Source: Cyclina sinensis (lineage: Eukaryota > Mollusca > Bivalvia > Venerida > Veneridae). From it: 64,000 nt of DNA. Numbering within the stretch: the first letter of the stretch is position 1; every line of letters begins with the position of its first letter. A program made the position numbers and the translations under genes. The stretch is from the NCBI GenBank assembly GCA_012932295.1, contig JAAONU010000014.1, forward strand, positions 18,344,251 through 18,408,250, in the 5' to 3' direction. This document shows, piece by piece, positions 11,040 through 20,489 of the stretch. A model generated the notes under the pieces. That model searched no databases, had not been told where the DNA came from, and saw only the letters and a list, made by a program, of their open reading frames with translations.

Positions 11040-12315
11040 GACCTGTCACTGAAAGATGACAATGCCCCGAAAGTGGTGCTTTGACCTTTGAGCTGAGGAC
11101 CAGATGAAGATAAATTAGGGTTCTTTGAAAAAAGTGGGTTTTTTTGACAATATGATCTCAAAGTGGAGGTCATAAGGAGTCAAGGTAAAAAAAAGATATA
11201 CATGTGACCAGATGAAAACAAATTGTAGATCATTCAAAAGAAGTGTTTTTTTTTACAATTTAACCTCAAGGTCAAGGTTATTGTAGGTGTCGAGGTAAAA
11301 AGTAAGTATATATGCATTTGGGAGACTACGCCCAAAGGATTGCTAAGTGCAAAAAAAATAACTAAATCTGTTTAGTAATACGGGAGTTATTGCCAGTATT
11401 AAGAATTTTTGATAACTGGACCCTAGAGGGAAGTCAAGGTCATTTAAATATATGTCAGATGGAAGGTCTTATCTAAAGGGGTGTTGTGTTCAAATATGAA
11501 GGAAATCCATTTACTTATAATGATGTTATGGGCAAAATTTCGTTCCTGACAATTAGACCTTTGACGTCAATGTAATTCATGGGTCATGGCCACACAAATA
11601 TATAAATGTATAAATATGTATAGGTCTTGTCTAAAGGGGTGTTGTGTTTAAGGATGAAGTAAATGCATTTACTAGTACTAATAATGAAGTTATTGGCAAT
11701 GTTAAAAGTTTTTTTAAGCCTGACCCTTTGAAAGGTGAAATAAATACATGTCAATGGGAAGATCTTGTCTAAAGGATTGTTGTGTTTAAAATATATCCTT
11801 TTATTATATACTTATAAATGAAATATTGAGAAATATTGATGAAATAAATTGCGTATTTTCATTTTCCGTATTTTCACTGTAAAAATTTATTTTTCACTGC
11901 GGTGAAACATATTTTCCGTATTTTCACTGGTGTTTTGCCGGACTACTTTTTTCTAAATTCAGCCAATACACTAAATTAAAGAGGAATTCTTTCGAATCTT
12001 AAGGTCAAAAAAAGAGAAAAGTATATAATAAACAGAAAATTCAAGTTTTTTCTATAAATATGGGATTTATTTTCATCTCGTGGTATGAAAATTATCATAT
12101 TACACTCGTGGCTATCGCCACTCGTGAAATATTTATTTTCATACCACTTGATGAAAATAAATCCCGTATTTATAGAAAAAACTTGAATATCCTCTATATA
12201 CTTATGAGGAAGTTATGGGCAATGTTAAAGTTTTTGGACGGAATGACGTACTCACGGACAGACTGACAGACGGACAGGTCAAAAACTATATGCCATCCTT
12301 CTGGGGCATAAAAAG
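11040..12315 (+). repeat. degenerate interspersed repeat with ~140-160 bp internal units
   Basis: TCTAAAGG..TGTTGTGTT recurs at about 11466, 11624 and 11762, and GACCTTTGA/AAGGTCA motifs recur upstream. The 3' part has a GACAGACGGACAGG run (12258-12278) followed by CTATATGCCATCCTTCTGGGGCAT, a small terminal hairpin-like motif. The body is interrupted by the foldback element at 12039. It resembles the other tandem-core elements of this window but is more decayed. Confidence 0.6.
12039..12188. repeat. foldback (MITE-like) element
   Basis: About 55 bp at each end are near-perfect inverted copies. The left end is ATTCAAGTTTTTTCTATAAA and the right end reads the same in reverse complement, continuing through GGGATTTATTTTCAT to GTGGTATGAAAAT. 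The short loop contains CACTCGTGGCTATCGCCACT. The whole unit is 150 bp and could form a long hairpin. It inserts inside the repeat at 11040-12315. Confidence 0.85.
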
Positions 12316-13340
12316 GTTTGTAATGACATTACCGAAGAAGTGAATCGTCATAAAAAGAAGTATTTGCTATTTCTAGGGGCATATAGTGGCCAAGCGGCTT
12401 AGCGACATAAGATAATTATGCATAGTGTATCACAGTCAGTTCAGCAACCTAAGATATACGCTAGGTATCGAAGTTCAATTAATAGTTCCAACAAACAACA
12501 AAAACAAAAGAGGTTTGAAGTGTACTTTTTGGAAATTTAAAAAGAGGATTTTTCGGGAAAGGGGGATTTGTTAATTCTAGGTTTGTGATATCCAGTGGCA
12601 TTGCGGCCTGACATGTATATTTTGTGTCACAGTCAAAAAGATGATACATGTGTGTTTTTATATGAACATACAGTCAGTCTTCGACGACTCAAAATCGTCG
12701 GAACCGCAACAAATACTTTGAGCCTCGAAAAAAATCCATCCATAAAATGAAACGTTATTTAGATAATGTTGTCTCTCTATAATTAACTGTATAGCTTAGC
12801 AATAACCATTGGTATTTCAAACTTTCCAAAATTTCTTCAGTATTTCATGATTCAAACACCCGTTCAAACAAAAACGATTAGAATACGGATGCTACCACAA
12901 CATTCAAATACAAATCATGTTATCAGATCAACAAAAGGGAGGTTGATTTTTTAAACAATCTGCATAGCAAAATAGATCCTCATTCAAGACTTCTGTCTTT
13001 TGTTACAAAGATATCCTTCAACTTAAAGCCACTGACTCACAGATGGGTCGACGATGCATGAAAAAGAAAATGGTAATATATATATATATATATTCTTATA
13101 TTAACGTCTCTTTAGTCTTAAAGAAAAAAAGCTAAATTATGTGGGTCAGTCCTTTTAAAAGGTAATGAAACTCATCATATAATTCACGAGTATAACAAAG
13201 GCAGCAAAATCTATGTTCTCGTGCAATACCATGATGTACTTTTTCAACAAGAGGGTTGAAATTCAGACACCTAAATTTACATAACATAACAGATAAAATC
13301 TAAGGTAACCATTTTAGATCCTTTTCCACATAAATTCAGT

Positions 13341-13371
<31 letters not shown>

Positions 13372-13671
13372 GTGTAATTTATACACTTTGGTTAATTATG
13401 GACGTCGTTATTCCTGACAACCTTTCCAGAAACACTGTGTAAATAATACAGAAGTCACCTAATAATAATTATTTGGAATAATTATTTGAAAATTTAACAC
13501 GGTTTAAATAGAAAATGTAACAAGTTTGTTCATCTCTGCTTCTTATCCCAAGCATCCCACAGGTAATTTTATTCCCGTTGTTCCAATCCCCAGTTCATAT
13601 TTCTACAACGTGAGTGACGGCGTGAGTAAGTGAGTGACGGCGTGGACTGTTTTAAAACCAAGAATGTATAG
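12316..13671. other. no gene seen; simple repeats
   Basis: AT-rich non-coding sequence with a (TA)n run at about 13077-13092 and a T homopolymer of about 24 bases near 13347-13371. Just before the SINE, GAGTGACGGCGTG occurs twice (about 13611 and 13632). Confidence 0.45.
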
Positions 13672-13815
13672 ACGGAGCAGTGGTCGAGGGGTTAGAGCGC
13701 CGGAATCCCGATCTGGAGGTCGCTAGTTCAAATCACAGCAGGGGCGAGAGTCTACTATGACTTTCCGCGAGTACTGGTTTGAACCCAGGAAAATGCCCTT
13801 CACATGCCCGGTTCT
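13672..13815 (+). mobile_element. tRNA-derived SINE
   Basis: Starts GGAGCAGTGGTCGAGGGGTT (A-box-like). A B-box-like GGTCGCTAGTTCAAATC follows at about 13720, then GGGGCGAGAGTCT and the body motif ACTGGTTTGAACCCAGGAA shared with the other SINEs here. The 5' and 3' flanks of the tRNA-like part do not pair as an acceptor stem. Confidence 0.7.
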
Positions 13816-14699
13816 ACGTTCTGTTGTTATTCTTATAGAAATTTCAAAAAGAGTCAAAACGCTCCATAAAGAAAATTATATGTTTTATTGTAATTCATAT
13901 AGAATTTTGAACCAGAGAGCTAATTCAGGATGGCACACTTCAAACGACCAATATTAGAAGAAAAATGTTTTCCTGATTAATGCCGAGTTGTACAGAAAAA
14001 AAATCCATTATTGCAGGGCTAAATTTTGAAATAATATTCTAATGTATGAAATAGGCAGCACAAATGTTTATAAAGATTATAAAGTAATACAGCAATTTCT
14101 GTCTATATAAGACACATATCAAGGCAATTTCAAGATGTCTTGTTTCGTGGATAAGAATGTCTGCATGTTCAGTTCTAAATCTACATTAGGGAAAAGAAAA
14201 AGGAACAAATAAATTAACTCATATTTTTTTCCAATTCAGTCTGAAATCAAATTATCTTCTTCCAGTTGAAATAAGTTTGACATGTTTCACTTTCACAAGA
14301 GTTACTTTTTGGACTTGAAATGTGTACCGTTTTGACCTGAAATGTGGACCGTTCTAACTTGAAATGTGGTCCTTTTTTAACTGTAGGCTAGCATACTGCC
14401 CTTTTATCTTTTACTTTTTAATAAGTATAATTTCAAATTTTAACAACTGTTTCTCTGATAGCGCCGACCAGTCATAATCGGAAAACGATTGATTAGCCGT
14501 CTGATGTAGATATATCTAGATGTTTTGACTGGGCCGTTTTAGTTTATGGCCGTTTTGGTTCTGGGCCGTTTTGATCTGTATTCAGGAAAAAAGAGACACC
14601 CGTAACACCAAAACAGCACCTAGTTCAAATAATTTTACTCAAAACGTTGAATATCGTGCTATTTTTTAATGGTCGATATCCGCCTTCTGCCTGAAGTCA
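13816..14699. other. upstream of EMC7; short repeats only
   Basis: No gene is seen. A 24-bp unit containing TTGAAATGTGGACCGTT is repeated about three times at 14315-14375. A related GGCCGTTTT motif occurs three times at 14530-14575. The rest is featureless AT-rich DNA. Confidence 0.45.
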
Positions 14700-14811
14700 C
14701 AATATTGAGACTAAATGGCACCGTGATGGGCTAAGTAATTTTCACGCTTTTCTGAAAAAAATGCGCCTACGATAAATCATTTCCGGTTAAAGAAAAGATT
14801 ACAAATACACA
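14700..14811 (+). promoter_or_regulatory. EMC7 5' flank / probable core promoter region
   Basis: The 110 bp before the EMC7 start codon lack a TATA box. TTCCGG at 14781-14786 is an ETS-type site common in housekeeping promoters. The transcription start was not determined. Confidence 0.3.
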
Positions 14812-17800
14812 ATGCCTTCGTTAATTTTACGATATATGGGTATTTTCTTAATATTTCTATCAAAAGTCTGCACTGAAGTTATAGAAACGCAAGAACCTGG
14901 CGATATTTTTAAAATCGAGGGCAGGGTAGAGGTAGTGTCCACTGCAGATAAAGAATGGATTCCTAACACACAGGTTATGGTTGATGGAGGAGATTATGTT
15001 GCTCATTTAAAGTATGTCCAAAGTACTCACCTTTTTTTAATTATAATATATCATTATAAATCAAATGGTTTTATAAAAATGAATTTTTCATTGCAAGGCT
15101 TGAATAAGATGAACTCGAGTTAATGAGTTGTAGTAACCTGGCCTATGAGGTCAATTCAACTTCAACTTAATACTGCCAAAAGTCAATACTGACTATACTA
15201 GGCAGGCGCATGTCAGGGACATTTAAAATTATAAAAGTTAATAACAAAGAAAACAAGATTTAACTGAAGATCTTACTTAAACATTTATTTTAAGTACTTT
15301 AAAATCTATAAAACTTGTTTAGTCCACTGATAAAAGCTGGCACTGTTGGGGTAGCCTTAATCTCGGTCGGTAATTCGTTCCAGAGTCGTATAGTCCTTGG
15401 GAAGAATGAGTTCATGTGATGTTGTGTTTTTGATTGTGGAATGAGGAATTTGCTGTTTCTTGTGTTTGTAAGGTGATTGTGATCAACATTGACCTGATTG
15501 TTTTTTATTTTGTGTAGCATGACCAGGCTGGCATGGTTTCGCCTTTGTTCTAAAGTTGACCATTTTAGTTCTTTGATCATGTTTGTTACACTGCTTGTAT
15601 AGTGGTAATCATTATGAACGTACCTTGCAGCTGACCTCTGGACCATTTCTATTCTGTGTGTGAGATATTTTTGCCATGGATGCCATATGGTTGAGCAGTA
15701 TTCAACCTGTGGTCTTACATATGTTTTGTATGCTGCTTCTTTGAGTTGTTTGTTTTGTGTTTTGACGTTTCGTCTGATGAACCTTAAGCTGTTTTTGGGA
15801 CACCCATCCAAGTACTAACCATGGATAACGTTGCCTAACTCAGCAAACGTTCCATACACTCCAACAATGTCGCTAAAGAGCTAGCCCAACAGCGAGGCTG
15901 TTGTAAGTGCCTTCTATACCCGGTGTCCACTACAGAGTTCTAGCAGAGACAGAGGGTTGTATTTTCCAAGCCTCAAAACACATTACTGTAAGCTCTTGCA
16001 TATCAGTTTGATTGATACTTAACATAGAAATCACATTTATATCTATGCAATACTCAACAAATAGACTGGTGTTATAAATAGATTGTTGAAATAATCTCTC
16101 AGAACAAATTGTTAATGTCAACACAACCAGCTATTGGTAGCTACTAGGGATGTAAACCGTTAACCGATTCACCATCTGAATGTGTGGTTAACCAGTTTCA
16201 AATACAAAAATAAAATCAAAAGTTTATGAAATATATCAAACATCGCATTAATTTCCTGTTCTACCTGCCTCTTGCAGGTGTTAACCTGTCAGTAAACAGG
16301 GCCTTAATTGAGAAGGAATGGACACTGGAAAATTGCGAAAATATGGTGTCGCATGCATGCGGAGTCAGTTCTTTATGAATACCTCAATGGCAGACAGTAT
16401 ATATTATTGCTTATATGATAGTATAATCAAATGCTGTAAAAACAACTTACAGAAAGAAATTACTGTACGAATTCTAGCAAAATTAGTAAAATAAATATTC
16501 CCATATTGTTTAGATTATCTGGTTTGTTATTTTTCAATGCAGCTTTTGTTTGAAAAACAATGAAATCGATACTAAAATAGAATCATTGATTTCCAAAATG
16601 GCAGAAAGTATGTATACATTCAGTTTTTGGTCAACGAGGGGGTGGGGGGATCAGATGAAAATGGTGTTACAAAATAAGTTTGCACAAGATGGAAGTTGAT
16701 AAGCGCACATAGAACTGAGATAAACACTAAACATGAATTGCATCACACTCTACTTGGATGATATTGGGATCTGGATATAAGGTTTCCAACCTTCTGTTAA
16801 TATTAACTTCAAAATGGATTGTTAAATATTGTGCTTTCATCAAATCGAGACATATTTTTTACAAAAGAAAAGAAAAGCATATTAAGTTGTTGTCCTTTAC
16901 TCATCCGCTTGCAAAGAAAACTTCTGTTGTTAAAATAATTTTAAAAAATATTATAAAAAGTGAATGTTTCTTCTTTCTTACAAATTTCAAATTTTGAAAA
17001 TCGGCCCATTTTTGACAAAAATGCCGATGTTTATGTAAACTAGCTGCTAGCATTGCTCGCTAAACAACGATAGATAATTACAAAAAAGAGAAAAAATGTA
17101 TTGAGTTGTCGTCTTTTACTCATCTGCTTGCAAGAAAAACCTCTGTTATGGAAGTAAAAAAAATTTAAAAAGTCAATGTTTCTTCTTTCTTTCAAATTTT
17201 AAGTTTTGAAAATCAGCTCATAATTGATAAAAATACCCAAGTTTTTATAAACTAGGTGCGAGCATCGCATGCCAACTTAATTACCCCTAACTAATGATAT
17301 AGATAATTAATTATCTGTCAGTTCCCGTTATAGGATATACAGGTGAACGCGCGATAGCATATTTTGGTTATTCTTTCGATGGATAAGGAGTGTCCATTCC
17401 CTGTCAATTGAGGCCCTGCAGTAAATTAGTCCACCGGAGGTGTGAAAAATATGCCTGTCGTGCAATTAACAGAACAATGACACTTTGACACGAGTTTTTC
17501 TCCTAACAATTGAAATAGCTGATTAACAAATTGCTTCATCATTTGTTTAATAATTAGATATATCGGCAATTATTGATTTGAATAATATGACTGTGTTTGA
17601 TACCTGTCATTAAAAAGTACATAATTTAATGTCTAAGATTAGAAACGTAATCAAAGTGAATTATTTGTAACACGTGGTACCATTTACTATTAATGAGAAG
17701 CGATTTAAAGATATAAACGCATTATCTTCCTGACTTTCTCACAATCTGCTTTTGCTTTGCCAAACTTCATAACTTAACAAATATTCCTACAAAACTATGT

Positions 17801-19681
17801 CCTCTTCAGACATCTTCCATTTGGAAATATTTCAAATGAAGCAGTGATGAGAAAACTGTGAAGCGCACACTCTTTTGCATACATTACAATCCCAATAACC
17901 CCCACACAGATGATCTTGTGTTTCTCTTGTGTATTATTTAGGATTTGTTTAAAAAATGCATGTGATTAATGATGACGATTCGGTATTTCAAGGACAGTAC
18001 AATCCTCGATGCAGTTAACAGTTTGGAAGATCAAACGACTAAGGAAAATCCAGGAAAATTGCCATCCCTAGTAGCTGCCAAAGGAACTCAACTGATTGAT
18101 GGAAATAATTGATGATTTCTGTTCACAAATTGCACATAGTCATATATTAACACTTTGTTCATGTCAATATTTTCCAGGGCTGATGGTAGTTTTATTGTAA
18201 ATGGCCTCCCCTCAGGAACATACGTTGTGGAAGTTTTGAATCCAACATACTTGTTTGAGGCTTTGAGAGTAGATATAACCTCAAAAGGAAAAATGAGAGC
18301 TAGAAGAGTGAATTACTTGCAACCATCTGTTGTAAAGACTGTGCATTATCCTCTAGAATTCAGAGATAGAAGGAAGGCTAATTATTTCCAGAAAAGAGAA
18401 CAGTGGAAAATTACAGACTTTCTGATGAATCCAATGGTAAGAGAAGAGCTTTTGATTACTTGACTACCATAAATCTGTCTGCTAAATCTGTGTAAATTTG
18501 TCTATCAAAATCAGTTTTGAAAAAGCAATGGTTGAGGGGTTAGGTACTAGACTCCTAGGCTGGAAGTTGCAGGTTGGAATCCAAGCAGGATTGAGAGTTT
18601 CAGTGACTTCCTGCATTCCACTCAGATGCAGATACTTATTCAAACCCAGGTAGCAGTCATCAAACTGGATTAATATAAGTTGCTAGAATTGTTTCACATT
18701 TTATGTAAAAAAATCTATATTTAGATAATGTTATAATGTTGAATGGTGTTACAATAGTTAAAATGAACAATATTTTCTAAAATAAGAGCCGAGAAAACAG
18801 TATTATCAGAATTTGATAAACAGCTAAGAGTTGATAGCAACAAATCATTTATTCCTTGTATATAACTTGGATCATGGATCAGATTATTTTTCAAAGATGT
18901 CATTATCATTGCTACTATACATGTACAATGTATTTCTATTTCAGGTTTTAACAATGGTGTTGCCTTTAGTGTTAATCATGATTTTACCAAAAATGATGAA
19001 TGCTGCTGATCCAGAAGCCCAAAAGGTTCGTAGATTTCGTCGAACAAGACAATAAAAAAACATCTTTATTTGTCGTAGTAGCTTGTACGCTACCAATAAG
19101 ATTTATCCTGCTGTATTATAATTTTCTTGCAAATGAAATATATTGTGGTCAAATAGCAGTTTAAACTGTCTGGGTTCACTTCAGTTGTCGAGGAGATACA
19201 TGTATAGGTGCAGTCAGTCTAACAAGTTGTGTGCTTAAGCCCACACAGATGGACCATACTCATTGTGAAATAGTTGGGGTTTTCAAGTATGGTCAAAATT
19301 TTGAAACTTACGGGTTCCAGGAATGATCAGCAGGTTGTATACCTGCCCACACTTAAAATAATGTAAAATTGCTTTGAACAGGGTAAAACAATACTTCGCA
19401 ATGAACAATGATCTTATTTTTCAATGATTCAGAAATGTCTTCTTTTAAAGATTTGCCAGTTGCCATCAGTATACAGCCACAAGGTATTGATAAAATTGCA
19501 ATCAGCTGTCTCTTTACATATCACATTATAACTCTTCTGTCAAATCTTTCAGGAAATGCAGTCCCAGATGAAAGCTTTGAATGAGAAATCAAGTCTGCCT
19601 GACATGTCAGAGATGTTAGCAGGATGGCTAGGTGGGGGTAGCTCATCAAAAAGTAGCTCCAGTAAAAACCGAAGGAGATAG
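14812..19681 (+). CDS. EMC7: ER membrane protein complex subunit 7
   Basis: Four coding exons with GT..AG borders: 14812-15011, 18178-18436, 18945-19025 and 19553-19681, joined length 669 nt, 222 aa. EMC7 is a lumen-facing subunit of the EMC, which inserts tail-anchored and multipass proteins into the ER membrane. Seen: a hydrophobic N-terminal signal (LILRYMGIFLIFL), the lumenal beta-sandwich with FKIEGRVEV, DGSFIVNGLPSGTYVVEVLN and VDITSKGKMRARRVNYLQP, then DFLMNPM leading into one membrane helix (LTMVLPLVLIMILP), and a cytosolic tail with EMQSQMKAL and a Ser/Lys-rich end. Order and motifs match animal EMC7 (human 242 aa). The phase of every junction was checked: the codon split across intron 1 is AA|G. 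Intron 1 is 3.2 kb and filled by mobile elements. Confidence 0.95.
15147..15793 (-). mobile_element. 5'-truncated LINE 3' end (RT C-terminal region)
   Basis: In EMC7 intron 1, antisense to the gene. An open frame of about 165 codons encodes the C-terminal RT region (RRNVKTQNKQLKEAAYKTY, VRPQVEYCSTIWHPW, FFPRTIRLWNELPTEIKATP) and stops near 15299. The 3' UTR then runs to a tail with repeated AGTTGA/AAGTTG near 15160. The same 3' end and tail occur at 47178-47556. The 5' edge abuts a 5S-rRNA-like segment. Confidence 0.85.
15794..15846 (-). pseudogene. 5S rRNA-like fragment joined to a LINE
   Basis: On the minus strand GAGTTAGGCAACGTT is followed by GGTTAGTACTTGGATGGGTG, matching the conserved internal control region and the following arm of animal 5S rRNA. 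It then switches directly into the LINE at about 15793. The 5' half of 5S is not convincingly present, so this is a fragment and not a gene. Confidence 0.65.
16145..18070. mobile_element. hAT-like element in EMC7 intron 1
   Basis: The left end TAGGGATGTAAACCG and right end (reverse complement TAGGGATGGCAATTT) share the hAT-type TAGGGATG terminus. The flanks are GTAGCTAC (16137-16144) and GTAGCTGC (18071-18078), an 8-bp duplication with one mismatch. No transposase is readable. A second element (16297-17418) lies within it. Confidence 0.75.
16297..17418. mobile_element. nested hAT-like element
   Basis: The ends are inverted copies: CAGGGCCTTAATTGAGAAGG at left, and at right the reverse complement begins CAGGGCCTCAATTGACAGGG; both continue to AATGGACAC. 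CAGTAAA flanks both sides (16290-16296, 17419-17425). The interior holds two tandem copies (about 16838-17060 and 17062-17280) of a ~225-bp segment with CTTTTACTCATC and TTTCTTCTTTCTT. No coding capacity. Confidence 0.75.
18525..18700 (+). mobile_element. tRNA-derived SINE in EMC7 intron 2
   Basis: AATGGTTGAGGGGTTAGGTA (A-box-like) is followed by GCAGGTTGGAATCCAAGC (B-box-like), GATTGAGAGTTTCAGTGACT, and the shared body TTCAAACCCAGGTAGCAG. It has the same family layout as the copies at 10560, 13672 and 26823. Confidence 0.7.
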
Positions 19682-20489
19682 CAGTGCAATATTTACTGTT
19701 TCTGTTTTAAACTTGTGTCTGTGCATGTTCTTGTAAGAATGAATTCTTCGTATGAACAAAGGGAAAAAAATTTACTTTGAACCCAAAAGTTTTGATGGCA
19801 TATTTCAAAAAAGTATTGTTTTAATTGATTGAAGCACTTTGTTTTTATGAGAATTACAAAATACTTGAATTTTTATGAGAACCAGTCAAGAAATATACAC
19901 TGACTTTCATTTTGGGACTATGTTAATTTATTAGTCTTGACATTTGTTTGTATGCACTTACTATTTTAAGGTCAAAATTGTGTTGGGGAAGCAAATGATA
20001 AGTGTTGTTTTCTGTAATTTCTGGTGTTTTGTGAGTATGCATTGACTTGATTTGAAACAATGTTTATGTCACTGATCATGTTAGAAGTATTCTTGTGCCA
20101 GTGTTGCATATCACAAAAGTTCCAGTTTAAACTGGTTAGAGGCATACAATGTAAGTTAGTCAGTTACCATGTTCTGAGTTTTTAAGAAGGACCACAGGTT
20201 CTTTACTAATAAAATCACATTCATTTCTATTTAAATGTCCATAACTCTGTCATGTCTTAGTTGACATTTCAGAAGACAGAACTGTATTCTGCATTTTTAT
20301 TAATAACAAATGATTTTCATTGATGTTTCATAATATGAAAAGAAAGGAAAAGAAATAAAGTATTATCATTTTGGATACCAACTATGTAAGTTAGCCTTAT
20401 CTTGCATCTTATGTTGAATCCGTGTCATCTTTTTGATGTTCACTTACAGATTGATAAAGCAGTCATTTTTTTGTGTCAAAAATGGATGA
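19682..20489 (+). other. EMC7 3' UTR and downstream flank
   Basis: Non-coding sequence after the EMC7 stop. AATAAA-type hexamers at about 20206 (AATAAAA) and 20355 (AAATAAAG) are candidate polyadenylation signals; which is used cannot be told. A SINE or LINE is not evident here. Confidence 0.45.

Noticed and set aside
12060..12266. Plus-strand 68-codon open frame
   Set aside because: It runs through the foldback element arms and a simple-repeat tail; no coding signal.
13672..13760. tRNA gene
   Set aside because: A- and B-box-like motifs are present but acceptor and anticodon stems do not pair, and the shared SINE body follows. The same applies to the other three SINE copies, including the better-preserved one at 26823.
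15794..15846. Functional 5S rRNA gene
   Set aside because: Only the middle and 3' part of 5S is recognisable and it runs straight into LINE sequence.
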